Numbered from the stretch's first letter, positions 34,768 to 43,563 are shown. The stretch: DNA of 64,000 bases from Mycetocola tolaasinivorans (GCF_003667565.1 NZ_RCUX01000011.1:53939-117938), one strand, 5' to 3'. Numbers and translations are program-made. The notes: a model not told the origin generated them from the sequence alone.

Positions 34768-37273
34768 CCGCTACGCCCCCGACTCTTCCGCCGCTGCCTC
34801 GCAGATCGAGCGTGAGGAACGACTGACCGACGAGGTGTTTGCGGCCGGTGTGTCGGCGGAGGCCGAACCGGTGGTGGCGCCGGAGCGGCCGGATGTGGCG
34901 GGGCCGCTGGTCTCGGCCTTTATCCGGAGCAAGAAGTTTGCGCTCGATCCCTTCCAGCGGGCGTCGGCGATCAGCATTGAGGCCGGAAACAGCGTGCTGG
35001 TCGCGGCACCCACCGGTGCGGGTAAGACCGTGGTGGCGGAGTTTGCGATCTTCGCGGCGATGCAGGATCTGCGCGATAAGGTGTTTTACACCGCGCCGAT
35101 GAAGGCGCTGAGTAATCAGAAGTATGCCGAGCTGGTGGCCGAGTACGGCGCGGACCAGGTGGGTCTGCTCACCGGTGATGCCAACATCAATTCGACCGCA
35201 CGCATCGTGGTGATGACCACCGAGGTGCTGCGCAACATGCTCTACGCCGGATCGTCGCTGCTGAACGATCTGGCGTTTGTGGTGATGGATGAGGTGCACT
35301 ACCTGGCCGATCGCTTCCGTGGGGCGGTGTGGGAGGAGGTCATCATCCACCTGCCGCGCACGGTGCGTCTGATTGCGCTGTCGGCAACGGTGTCGAACGC
35401 CGAGGAGTTTGGTGACTGGCTGCAGGCCGTGCGGGGCAACACCGAGGTGATCGTGTCCGAGGCGCGTCCGGTGCCTCTGGATCAGCACGTGCTGGTGCGC
35501 GGCAAGCTTGTGGACATGTTTGAGACGGAGTTCCGCGGGGATACTCGCACGGTGAACCCGGAGTTTATTCGGATGGCGCACGGCTCGTTCTCGGGTGGTT
35601 CGCGCGGCCGCGGCCGCCGTGATCGGGACCGCGATCGGCATCAGCGTCGTTCGCTGCCGGGTAACGGTCAGTTGGATCGCGCGGGACTGGTTGAGCTGCT
35701 GGGGGAGAACGAGCTTCTGCCGGCCATCTTCTTTGTGTTTAGCCGTAACGGCTGCGATCAGGCGGTACGGCAGGTGCTGCGTACCGGTGTGCGGTTGACC
35801 ACCGGTGACGAGCGTCGGGAGATCCGGGCGATCGTGAACGATCGCACGCGCACGCTGCGTGATGAGGATCTCGCTGTACTCGATTTTTGGCGCTGGCGTG
35901 ACGGCCTGGAGCGTGGCGTGGCCGCGCACCACGCGGGTCTGTTGCCGGCGTTCAAGGAGGTTGTGGAGGAGCTCTTCCGTCGCAAGCTCGTGAAGGTTGT
36001 GTTTGCCACCGAGACGCTGGCGCTGGGCATCAACATGCCGGCGCGCACGGTGGTGCTGGAGAAGCTGGAGAAGTTCAACGGTGAGGCGCGCGTGCCGATC
36101 ACACCGGGGGAGTACACCCAGCTGACCGGTCGTGCGGGGCGTCGCGGTATCGATGTGGAGGGCCACGCGGTCATTCACTGGCGAGATGAGCTGAATGCCG
36201 AGGCCGTGGCCTCGCTGGCGTCGAAGCGTACGTATCCGCTGCGTTCGAGCTTCCGCCCGACGTACAACATGGCGGTCAACCTGATCGATCAGTTTGGTCG
36301 GGCGCGCACGCGCACCATTCTGGAGTCGTCGTTTGCGCAGTTCCAGGCGGATCGTGCGGTGATCGGGCTGGCCCGTCAGGTGCAGGATCAGCGGGCCTCG
36401 CTCGCGGGTTACGCCGAGTCGATGGCCTGCCACCTGGGTGATTTTGCCGAGTATTCGCGGATTCGTCGTGAGCTCACCGATATTGAGCGGAAGTCGAACG
36501 AGCACGGTTCGAAGGCCCTGCAGCGTCGCCGGCAGGAGCGGTTGAGCGAGTTGCGCACGCAGATGCGGGATCACCCGTGTCATCGCTGCCCGGATCGGGA
36601 GCAGCATGCTCGCTGGGCCGAGCGCTGGTGGAAGCTGAAGCGTTCCACCGATTCGCTGACCCGTCAGATTAGCGAGCGTACCGGTGCCGTGGCGCGGGTC
36701 TTTGACCGGGTGACGGATGTCCTCAAGGACCGCGAGTACCTGGTGAAGGATGAGAATGGCGCGCTTGCGTTGAGCGAGAGCGGCCGCATCCTGAAGCGCA
36801 TCTATGGCGAACGTGATCTGCTGGTGGCGGAGGCGCTGCGCCGGGGTCTCTGGCGCGAGTTGGATGCGCCGCAGTTGGCCGCGATGGCCTGTGCGCTCGT
36901 GTATGAGCCGCGGCGTGACGAGGGCAACCTCGATGAGCGCGATCTCCCGGGTGGCGCGTTCCGTGATGCGCTGCGCGAGACCGAGGAACTGTGGTCGAAG
37001 CTGGATGATACCGAGCGTGCGCATCAACTGCCGGGCAGCGAACCACTCTCGACCGGGCTGTCTCGGGCGATGTTTGAGTGGGTGCGCGGGCGTGACCTGG
37101 ATCAGGTGCTGCGCGAGGCGGATATGGCCGCGGGCGATTTTGTGCGCTGGTCGAAGCAAACCATTGACCTGTTGGATCAGCTCGCTAACGTGGGCGATCC
37201 GGAGGTGCGGACGGTTGCGCGGCGCGCCCTGAATGGCGTCCGGCGCGGCATCGTGGCATACAGCTCGGTCTGA
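34706..37273 (+). CDS. Ski2-like DEVH RNA helicase (HelY type)
   Basis: 855 aa. Motif I APTGAGKT (101-108), motif II DEVH (195-198), motif III ALSATVSN, motif VI QLTGRAGRRGID. After the helicase core come the winged-helix and helical domains found in Ski2/Mtr4-like proteins (DSHCT region with TERAHQLP-like acidic end). In actinobacteria this gene follows tatAC as helY. Probable RNA turnover or ribosome-related role; exact substrate unknown. Starts within tatC. Confidence 0.9.
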   Translation: MTDVRPSASRRMYLTRKARNDRYAPDSSAAASQIEREERLTDEVFAAGVSAEAEPVVAPERPDVAGPLVSAFIRSKKFALDPFQRASAISIEAGNSVLVAAPTGAGKTVVAEFAIFAAMQDLRDKVFYTAPMKALSNQKYAELVAEYGADQVGLLTGDANINSTARIVVMTTEVLRNMLYAGSSLLNDLAFVVMDEVHYLADRFRGAVWEEVIIHLPRTVRLIALSATVSNAEEFGDWLQAVRGNTEVIVSEARPVPLDQHVLVRGKLVDMFETEFRGDTRTVNPEFIRMAHGSFSGGSRGRGRRDRDRDRHQRRSLPGNGQLDRAGLVELLGENELLPAIFFVFSRNGCDQAVRQVLRTGVRLTTGDERREIRAIVNDRTRTLRDEDLAVLDFWRWRDGLERGVAAHHAGLLPAFKEVVEELFRRKLVKVVFATETLALGINMPARTVVLEKLEKFNGEARVPITPGEYTQLTGRAGRRGIDVEGHAVIHWRDELNAEAVASLASKRTYPLRSSFRPTYNMAVNLIDQFGRARTRTILESSFAQFQADRAVIGLARQVQDQRASLAGYAESMACHLGDFAEYSRIRRELTDIERKSNEHGSKALQRRRQERLSELRTQMRDHPCHRCPDREQHARWAERWWKLKRSTDSLTRQISERTGAVARVFDRVTDVLKDREYLVKDENGALALSESGRILKRIYGERDLLVAEALRRGLWRELDAPQLAAMACALVYEPRRDEGNLDERDLPGGAFRDALRETEELWSKLDDTERAHQLPGSEPLSTGLSRAMFEWVRGRDLDQVLREADMAAGDFVRWSKQTIDLLDQLANVGDPEVRTVARRALNGVRRGIVAYSSV

Positions 37274-37317
37274 TAGATCTTGAGGGGCCCGTAGTGAGCG
37301 GGCAGAAGGATGCGTGA

Positions 37318-38988
37318 ATGACTCAGCCGATGACGTCGGGGCTGCGTGCTGCCGATATACCGAACGAGGGCCGCTGGCGGCGTTTCCTGCGCCCGGCCCC
37401 GCTGCCCGGTGAACCCTCGCGGTTCAGCGCCGAGACCCCGTGGGTGCGCTGGCCGCTGGCCCTGCTGCTCGCGGTCGGGACGGGCCCGGTGCTCGCCTCG
37501 GCGTTCCCGGCGCTCGGCTGGTGGCCGCTGACGTTTGTGGGCGTGGTGATGATCCTGCTCGCGGTGATTGGGCGCGGGTTCTGGGCGGCGACGGGTCTGG
37601 GCCTACTCGCCGGTATCGGATTCTATCTGTCCCTGGTGTCCTGGACTGCGCTGTATCTGGGGCCGGTTCCGTGGGCTGCGCTGTCGACGCTCGAGGGCAT
37701 TTTCTTTGGCCTGGGTGCGGGTGTGATCGCGGTGGTGGCGCGGCGGATTCCGCGCGCTTTTCCGCCGCGCCTGGCCGCGGTGGTGACGCCGGTGGCGATT
37801 GCCGCGGTGTGGATCACGCGTGAGGAGATCGCCGGGAACTGGCCGTATGGCGGGTTTGCGTGGGGTCGCCTGGTGCTCGCGCACGCGGAGAGCCCGTTTG
37901 CGTCGCTGGTGAGCTGGGTCGGGTTTACGGGGGCGTCGTTTGTGTTGGCGCTACTTCCCGCGGCCGGGCTGTATCTGGTGCGTTCCGGTGTGCTGCGTTT
38001 CCCGTGGCGTCTGGCGGTGCCGGCGCTCGTGGTGTGTGCGGTGATGGCGGTTCCGCTGGCTCAGACGGAGCAGATTGGCACGAGCCGGATTGCGGCGGTG
38101 CAGGGCAATGGTCCGGCGGGATACTTTGATAAGCGTCAGCCGGGTGAGGTGTTGCAGAGCCAGTTGACGGCGACGCTGCCGCTGCTGGATAAGCAGGTTG
38201 ACATGGTGGTGTGGCCGGAAAACGGTACGGATTTTGATCCGGTGGTTGACGCTCGCGCCTCGCAGGCGTTGAATGCGGTGACGCAGGCTCTCAATGCGCC
38301 ACTGATCACGGGAACGATTAGTGAGCGTGATGGGCAGTTCTTCAATACGTCGCTGCTGTGGGAGTCCGAGGGCGGCCCACAGAACCACTATGACAAGGTG
38401 CGTCCGGTGCCGTTTGGTGAGTATGTGCCGGATCGTGCGTTCTGGGAGCCGCTGGCCCCGGATCTGATCGGCCTGATTGGGCGGGACTACACCCCGGGCA
38501 CGCGTAGCAACCTGTTTGATGTGCGCGGCACGATTGCGGCGATCTCGATCTGTTTTGACATCGTGGATGACAACCTGCTGCGTGATGCGGCGCAGCACGG
38601 TTCGCAGGTCATTTTGGCGCAGACGAATAACGCGGACTTTGGCCGCACGGCCGAGAACGAGCAGCAGCTCGCGATTGCCCGGCTGCGCGCCATGGAGACG
38701 GGCCGTGCGCTGGTGAACATTTCCACCGTGGGCACGAGCCAGACGGTGGACGCCGACGGTGCGACGCTCGCGGAGATCGCCCCGTATAAGCCCGGCTACA
38801 TGCTGACCGACGTGCCGCTGTATCGGGGGACCACCCCCGGCACGGACATCGGTCAGGCGGTGCAGATTCTGCTCGGCTGGAGTGGCATCATGGTGCTCGT
38901 GGGTGCCCTGTTCTTCGGCCGCCGGCCCCGCCCCGCACGTGCGGCCTCCGCGGTGCCAGAGGCGACACGCGACGCGGACAACGATTAG
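37318..38988 (+). CDS. lnt: Apolipoprotein N-acyltransferase
   Basis: Adds the third acyl chain to lipoproteins at the membrane. 556 aa: about eight N-terminal helices, then the nitrilase-like catalytic domain with Glu in VVWPENGTDFDP, Lys in HYDKVRPVPFGEYVP and Cys in AISICFDIVDD. The ATG has AGAAGGA upstream, 44 bases after the helicase stop. Fits the lipoproteins encoded in this window (binding protein, FKBP, phage lipoprotein). Confidence 0.93.
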   Translation: MTQPMTSGLRAADIPNEGRWRRFLRPAPLPGEPSRFSAETPWVRWPLALLLAVGTGPVLASAFPALGWWPLTFVGVVMILLAVIGRGFWAATGLGLLAGIGFYLSLVSWTALYLGPVPWAALSTLEGIFFGLGAGVIAVVARRIPRAFPPRLAAVVTPVAIAAVWITREEIAGNWPYGGFAWGRLVLAHAESPFASLVSWVGFTGASFVLALLPAAGLYLVRSGVLRFPWRLAVPALVVCAVMAVPLAQTEQIGTSRIAAVQGNGPAGYFDKRQPGEVLQSQLTATLPLLDKQVDMVVWPENGTDFDPVVDARASQALNAVTQALNAPLITGTISERDGQFFNTSLLWESEGGPQNHYDKVRPVPFGEYVPDRAFWEPLAPDLIGLIGRDYTPGTRSNLFDVRGTIAAISICFDIVDDNLLRDAAQHGSQVILAQTNNADFGRTAENEQQLAIARLRAMETGRALVNISTVGTSQTVDADGATLAEIAPYKPGYMLTDVPLYRGTTPGTDIGQAVQILLGWSGIMVLVGALFFGRRPRPARAASAVPEATRDADND

Positions 38989-38994
38989 GCCGAG

Positions 38995-39030
38995 CCCGGG
39001 CGCATCAGATACAGTATTGATGTGCCCGGG
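38995..39030 (+). terminator. Hairpin between lnt and tRNA-Val
   Basis: CCCGGGCGCATCA pairs with TGATGTGCCCGGG (12 of 13). No U tract. A TACAGT in the loop (39010-39015) may be the tRNA -10 box. Confidence 0.5.
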
Positions 39031-39050
39031 AACGGGTTCACAACTCAAAA

Positions 39051-39123
39051 GGGCGATTGGCGCAGTTGGTAGCGCGCTTCCTTCACACGGAAGAGGTCAT
39101 CGGTTCGAGTCCGGTATCGCCCA
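39051..39123 (+). tRNA. tRNA-Val (anticodon CAC); probable prophage attachment site
   Basis: 73 nt: acceptor GGGCGAT/ATCGCCC, anticodon stem CTTCC/GGAAG around loop TTCACAC, T arm ATCGGTTCGAGTCCGGT, discriminator A, no encoded CCA. Everything downstream to the window end is phage-like, so the 3' half of this gene is the likely attL core. The matching attR would lie beyond position 64,000. Confidence 0.93.
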
Positions 39124-39130
39124 CAGATAA

Positions 39131-39174
39131 AAGCCTGGTCAAGTCAAGTTTTCTCAACTTGCTTGACCAGGCTT
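39131..39174. terminator. Terminator just downstream of tRNA-Val
   Basis: Stem AAGCCTGGTCAAG with its complement, an inner AAGTT/AACTT pair and TTCTC loop, followed by CTTTCGTTT. The sequence 39175-39306 beyond it shows no gene and probably belongs to the attachment region. Confidence 0.75.
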
Positions 39175-39306
39175 CTTTCGTTTGGTTAGCAAATGGTAAG
39201 CAGACTTGCATTATGCGGTGCTTCACGAGGCTACTTCGCAAGCTCCATCATCCCCATTTCGGGGGAGTAGCCCGGAGGACCGCACCGGCGCGGTTAGCAC
39301 TGCCGA

Positions 39307-39312
39307 TACACT
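39307..39312 (+). promoter_or_regulatory. -10 box for small prophage gene
   Basis: TACACT, six bases before the ATG at 39319. Confidence 0.45.
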
Positions 39313-39318
39313 GTGGGC

Positions 39319-39501
39319 ATGACAACACCGCCCGAGCGCCGCGAGGTCAAAACGATGTCGATCATCATCCAAGACTGGAACGGCAAACGTAAGTACGAGA
39401 AGATGCTGGCCGCCGGCTGGACCGTCGACCACATCGTGCCCCGCGCCTTAAGTCGCGCGTCCACTTACGTTTTCAGCCGGCCAAAGAAGGGCAAGCGGTA
39501 A
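39319..39501 (+). CDS. Small prophage protein, unknown
   Basis: 60 aa, basic (C-terminus SRPKKGKR), not recognised. Contains QDWNGKRKYEKMLAAGWTVD. Leaderless start after TACACT. The stop overlaps the next small gene by one base (TAATG), so the two form a unit, transcribed opposite to the late genes and next to the attachment site, a usual place for genes expressed in the lysogen. Confidence 0.6.
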   Translation: MTTPPERREVKTMSIIIQDWNGKRKYEKMLAAGWTVDHIVPRALSRASTYVFSRPKKGKR

Positions 39502-39644
39502 TGCCGAAGGTTATTTTGCAGGTGCGCCCGTCCGAGGTCACAACTATCGAGGTCGAGGCAGCCACGTATGAGGCTGCGCTCGAGCAGGCCCAGGCGCGGG
39601 TGCCCGAGGGGTTCGCGGTGTTGTCGATCCGCAAGGAGAAGTAA
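39501..39644 (+). CDS. Small prophage protein, unknown (47 aa)
   Basis: Encodes 47 aa beginning MPKVILQVRPSEV and ending LSIRKEK. The ATG overlaps the preceding stop (TAATG) and a hairpin terminator follows, so it looks like a real coupled gene despite its size. A beta-strand, helix, beta-strand pattern (VILQV, YEAALEQAQARV, FAVLSI) suggests a small folded domain. No function can be given. Confidence 0.6.
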   Translation: MPKVILQVRPSEVTTIEVEAATYEAALEQAQARVPEGFAVLSIRKEK

Positions 39645-39666
39645 TCAGGACCCAAACACCAACAGT

Positions 39667-39698
39667 GGGGCGACTCTCGAAAGAGTCGACCCGCTTTT
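39667..39698 (+). terminator. Terminator after the two small genes
   Basis: CGACTCT, CGAA loop, AGAGTCG with flanking GGG/CCC, followed by GCTTTTC. Confidence 0.7.
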
Positions 39699-39721
39699 CA
39701 CTAGCCTCACCACGCAGGCAC

Positions 39722-39750
39722 GAGGTCACCCCTATAAAAGGGGTGACCTC
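39722..39750. terminator. Second hairpin upstream of the lipoprotein gene
   Basis: 11-bp perfect stem GAGGTCACCCC with loop TATAAAA; followed later by CTCTTTTA. Role uncertain. Confidence 0.5.
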
Positions 39751-39788
39751 CATCAGTTACGCCTCTTTTAATGGCGACCCTGCTACTT

Positions 39789-39794
39789 TAAAAT
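39789..39794 (+). promoter_or_regulatory. -10 box for leaderless lipoprotein gene
   Basis: TAAAAT within TTTAAAAT, six bases before the ATG at 39801. Confidence 0.5.
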
Positions 39795-39800
39795 AGGTCC

Positions 39801-40283
39801 ATGACTACCTGCCGCACACTCCCCCTCCTCCTGGCCACGGCCGCGCTCGCCGCAGCCCTCACGGGATGCTCCGCTGCGGGAGAGACGGTGCAGCCGGCAG
39901 GATTCGCTGCGGCACCGGCCGAGAGCTTGGCATCAACCTCTCCGACACCTACCCCAAGCGCGTCGGCTTCCCCCGCCGAGCTGGCTTACGACGCGCCGAT
40001 CCCTGCCGCGTCCACCATTTTCGAACTCTGGGTAGCATCACTAGATAGCCCGACACCCAGTTTCGCCGGCGCACAAAAAGCCCGCGACGAAGTAGTGGCA
40101 GTGCTCGAGGCATGCCTGCCCAACAATGACTTCGCGCCGAAACAGATGCCGCTCGCCCTTGCCGCCCTCGAAAAGGCCAAAACCACAGAGCTCGATGCCA
40201 CGTCGACGCCATGGGATTGGTCAGACGCCTGGGGTGAAGCCATGACCTTCGGGCGCACATTCTGCGCCGACCTCGTGGGCTGA
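39801..40283 (+). CDS. Prophage-encoded lipoprotein
   Basis: 160 aa. Signal peptide with lipobox LTGC (about residues 20-23), a Ser/Thr/Pro-rich linker (TSPTPTPSASASP), then a small domain with two Cys. It is transcribed from its own promoter, opposite to the late genes and next to the attachment site: the position of a lysogenic-conversion gene. Surface lipoproteins of prophages often block infection by related phages; that role is inferred here, not shown. Confidence 0.8.
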   Translation: MTTCRTLPLLLATAALAAALTGCSAAGETVQPAGFAAAPAESLASTSPTPTPSASASPAELAYDAPIPAASTIFELWVASLDSPTPSFAGAQKARDEVVAVLEACLPNNDFAPKQMPLALAALEKAKTTELDATSTPWDWSDAWGEAMTFGRTFCADLVG

Positions 40284-40296
40284 TCCCGAAACGCAA

Positions 40297-40332
40297 AAAG
40301 CGGGGCGGCTCCCGAAGGAACCGCCCCGCTTT
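40297..40332. terminator. Bidirectional terminator, lipoprotein and acyltransferase genes
   Basis: 12-bp stem AAAGCGGGGCGG with a 12-base loop, then ATTTTATTT on the plus strand; the acyltransferase stop codon lies at its edge. Confidence 0.85.
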
Positions 40333-41416
40333 ATTTTATTTCTCTTGAAAGCGCCGACTCAATATTACGTCTCAGCTTCGGGCCCAGCGGCCGCTCCACA
40401 TAGCGCACGATTACATACGCAAAAGCCACCACCGCCGCTATCGCCACCACAAGAGCACCCCATTTGCCGAGTGCTGGCTCAACTAGCCCCACCACCAGAA
40501 GTCCCCAATAGACATGAGTCAGATACAACGGATACGTCAACGAACCCGCCAACGTTGCGTATTTGCCACCAACCTGTCGAAGTGGAGTGAGCACGCATAC
40601 GGCCACCAAAGCGATCAACCCGATTACCACAAAGTAAGAAACCAGGGGATCTTGCCGCACACCTACGCTTTCGCTTGTCCATCGCATCCAAGTCCCAGAC
40701 GTGAGATGGGCGGCCATTACAGCGTTGAACGCGACAAGTGCCCACCTGAGTAGCGAATGACCAAATGCATAGATCAGGTACAGGCCCATTCCTGCGGCAA
40801 ACAGCGGCGCAAACAACGGCTGGAAAAAGTCAGCCGCTCTCGTGTCAACGTTGCGAATGAGAATCGCAACCAGCGGCCAAAACGCGACCAAAGCCGTTAC
40901 TCGACCCACCGTGATGCCGCGGAGAAGAACAATGCCAATCAGTACGTAGAAACATATTTCCACCCACATGGTCCAATAGACGCCATCAACTAGCTGAACT
41001 CCAAACGGCTGTTGAAGCATCGTCAAGTTCATTAGGACTTTGGGAAGATTCACTTCGCCGCCGATAATTATCGGGTAAAGGACTCCTGTGAGTAGCACGG
41101 CAAAGATGTACGCGGGGAATATGCGCCCCACCCGAGACCCCACGAATTGCGGGATCGTGCGTCCCCATGCAGACATGAGTATCACGAACCCGCTCACTAC
41201 GAAGAAGAGCTGAACGCCCATTGCGCCGTAGACAGTGAATTGCGCGAGCCTTGAGAATCCTTGCGGCGCTGGGATTGACCATCCCAAACCATATGGGGAG
41301 GCTGTGAAGTGGAAAATAACTACCGCTAGTGCCGCGACGAATCTCAGCCCGTCTAGGGCCGGCAGCCTGCGGGATGGAAGAGGGATGCTTGAACTCACCA
41401 GCTCATTCAAGCACAC
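40331..41416 (-). CDS. Acyltransferase family 3 membrane protein
   Basis: 361 aa integral membrane O-acyltransferase with about ten helices. The family signature LPALDGLRFVAALAVVIFHF is near the N-terminus, with the conserved His in FHF, followed by FFVVSGFVILMSAWGR. Related phage genes acetylate surface glycans and change receptor sites. GC content looks clearly lower than in the neighbouring late genes, as in the spike gene, suggesting separate acquisition. The start is uncertain: GTG at 41416 or GTG at 41398. It follows the tail-spike gene on the same strand. Confidence 0.88.
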   Translation of the reverse strand: MCLNELVSSSIPLPSRRLPALDGLRFVAALAVVIFHFTASPYGLGWSIPAPQGFSRLAQFTVYGAMGVQLFFVVSGFVILMSAWGRTIPQFVGSRVGRIFPAYIFAVLLTGVLYPIIIGGEVNLPKVLMNLTMLQQPFGVQLVDGVYWTMWVEICFYVLIGIVLLRGITVGRVTALVAFWPLVAILIRNVDTRAADFFQPLFAPLFAAGMGLYLIYAFGHSLLRWALVAFNAVMAAHLTSGTWMRWTSESVGVRQDPLVSYFVVIGLIALVAVCVLTPLRQVGGKYATLAGSLTYPLYLTHVYWGLLVVGLVEPALGKWGALVVAIAAVVAFAYVIVRYVERPLGPKLRRNIESALSREIK

Positions 41417-41433
41417 CCAATCCTAATGAGCAG

Positions 41434-43563
41434 CTAGGCTACAATCCGCCAGCTACTTCCAGTCCAAACCAATGCGGCCTCTTGTGAAGACCCGAGCGTT
41501 TTCGCTGTTCCACTAATCGTTCCAACCGCGGGGATTGTCACCGTGGAAGACCCAACGTTGAGAATTACGAGCCTCTGCCCCAGCCGGTTAGGTTCTCGTG
41601 GCGGAGAAACAGTGAATGGAGCAGCCAGGTTGTAAATTACCGTGACGACTGGATCGTTGGATATCTCCAACGCAGACCCAGGGTTAGTTGCTGTCGTGTA
41701 TACCGACACCGCACTATTTCGACGCTGGCCCTCTCGTGCGATGTATCCAAGACGAGTTGGATTGTTCGCCGTGTCACCTCCCAGGCTTCCCGAATAGTTT
41801 GATGTCGGCGCATAGTCGAAAATGACATCTGACAAGGTGATTGAGCCAAACCCATTACGCTTGACCACACTCATCCGAGAGGCTACTTCAGCGTTGTTTC
41901 TAACAAACAGCCGATCTGCAATCACAGTTGTTGGCTTTGCATCTACGGCGTCTGCACCTCGACCCCAAACTGGGGCGTACGTGCCGGCTGTCATACGGCG
42001 GAAATCGAAAATGGAGTCCCGTAGTGTGAGGTTTCCGCCAGCGACTTGGAACAGCGCCCCATCCGTAGGCGCTTCCCCCACAACATCGATTGAGAAGTTC
42101 TCACAAACCGCCGTCGCGCCCGGAACGTAGAGAACACCCGTGCTGGAACCCAGAGAGGCCTGCCCACGAACATTCCTGAAGTAGCTCGGCCGAGTCTCTA
42201 TGAACGCACCCATCGGGTGGCCCTCCTGCCGAATCGAAAATCGGATCGGCACACTGTAGATTCCCGCCCAGGTGAGCCCGTCCACTTCGTGGCCGTAGCT
42301 TTCTCCGCCATTTGCGAACTCGTCCATAACTGTGACAGCGGCCCAAGCGTCCACAACGCGGCAGTCGATGGCCTTGTGGTTGTACCCTCGGAAGTTGATT
42401 CCGGTGTAGCAGCCCTCAGCGGTGCAGCTAATGAACTGCACTCCATCACTAACCAGGTGCGTGTCCCATGCCGTCGAATCCGTACCACGCGCGGTCGAGT
42501 TGGATACGCGCGTGTTGCGGGTCATCCCGTAATTCAGCATCGAACTGTTCGGGGGCGTGCCAACTGTGCCCGTGGTGAAAGCGTGGCGACAATTCGACGC
42601 CGTCAGGTTGGTCACGACACCTGCCTCACATACCGTGTCGGAGATTCCATATCCATACTGAAGCAGGGTTGGGCTGTTCTCCGCTGACTCCACGACAACA
42701 TTCGAAGCGTCGTATGCATAGCAGTTGGTGAAGCTTAGGGCTGGCCCAGGAGAGTTTCGAATCGTAATGTTACGCACTACAGGAGTGATACAGCTTGTGA
42801 AACCCACTGGGTTTGCCTGTTTGTCCCCCAGGGTGTTGTACCCGTACGAGCCACCTTCGAGGGTAAAACTTCGAGAGATCAGTGCGGCGATCCGGATATT
42901 CTGCGTGTACACGCCTCGGGGGGCTCCGGCAACCTTCAAAACGTTTCCGTCTACAGAAATGATCTTCAGAAACTCCCCAGCGCGATCGGCGCGCTCGCCA
43001 ACGCCGATTCGACCGCCAGGCATGATGTCGTCCGAAGCCAGCTTTGCGATTCCTCCGGGGTCAAAGGTGCCAGCCGAAGCTACTCGCCAATACGAGTATG
43101 GCCTATCATTCTGAACTTCAGTGCGAATGAAACTTGCAGCCTGGACCGGCCCAAGACCGCCGTGGAAGCTGAAAACCCCAGCATTCCCAAACTGGGTAAA
43201 GAACGCACCAGTAGCATCGATCTGGATGGACTTGCTGTCAATTCGCAATGCCCGAGTCAGCTTGTACTTACCGGCTGGGATGCGAACAGCCTCTCCATCT
43301 CCGGCAGCGTCGATAAGCGCTACCAGCGCTTCGGTATCGTCCGCGACGCCGTCTCCGACTGCGCCAATATCTGCGGCGACCCGGGGTCGATAAAGACGGT
43401 CCGTCGCAGCACGAGTTTTACTCGACAGCGTTTCCACATACCCGGCCACTGCCGTGTCGTTCTCAACGCCGTTCACGCCATCGAGGCCGCGATCACCCTT
43501 CGCCCCGCGGTCGCCCTTCTTTCCCTCGGGCCCCTTGATGCGCCCAATTTCGACTAGTCTCAT
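41434..43563 (-). CDS. Tail spike protein with collagen-like stalk and pectate-lyase-type beta helix
   Basis: 709 aa. Residues about 9-30 are a collagen-like Gly-X-Y stretch (GPEGKKGDRGAKGDRGLDG), then the DIGAVGDGVADDTEAL motif that opens pectate-lyase-3 type beta helices, a long right-handed helix region and a compact C-terminal beta domain (VPAVGTISGTAKTLGSS-like end). Likely binds and perhaps degrades host surface glycan. Start at ATG 43563 with GGAGGG upstream, overlapping the preceding stop by ATGA. GC is lower than in the head genes. Confidence 0.85.
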   Translation of the reverse strand: MRLVEIGRIKGPEGKKGDRGAKGDRGLDGVNGVENDTAVAGYVETLSSKTRAATDRLYRPRVAADIGAVGDGVADDTEALVALIDAAGDGEAVRIPAGKYKLTRALRIDSKSIQIDATGAFFTQFGNAGVFSFHGGLGPVQAASFIRTEVQNDRPYSYWRVASAGTFDPGGIAKLASDDIMPGGRIGVGERADRAGEFLKIISVDGNVLKVAGAPRGVYTQNIRIAALISRSFTLEGGSYGYNTLGDKQANPVGFTSCITPVVRNITIRNSPGPALSFTNCYAYDASNVVVESAENSPTLLQYGYGISDTVCEAGVVTNLTASNCRHAFTTGTVGTPPNSSMLNYGMTRNTRVSNSTARGTDSTAWDTHLVSDGVQFISCTAEGCYTGINFRGYNHKAIDCRVVDAWAAVTVMDEFANGGESYGHEVDGLTWAGIYSVPIRFSIRQEGHPMGAFIETRPSYFRNVRGQASLGSSTGVLYVPGATAVCENFSIDVVGEAPTDGALFQVAGGNLTLRDSIFDFRRMTAGTYAPVWGRGADAVDAKPTTVIADRLFVRNNAEVASRMSVVKRNGFGSITLSDVIFDYAPTSNYSGSLGGDTANNPTRLGYIAREGQRRNSAVSVYTTATNPGSALEISNDPVVTVIYNLAAPFTVSPPREPNRLGQRLVILNVGSSTVTIPAVGTISGTAKTLGSSQEAALVWTGSSWRIVA

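Noticed and set aside
34562..37159. Long minus-strand open frame (865 codons) opposite the helicase gene
   Set aside because: Shadow frame of high-GC sequence; the plus frame has complete SF2 helicase motifs and the minus frame is Arg/His-rich with no family pattern.
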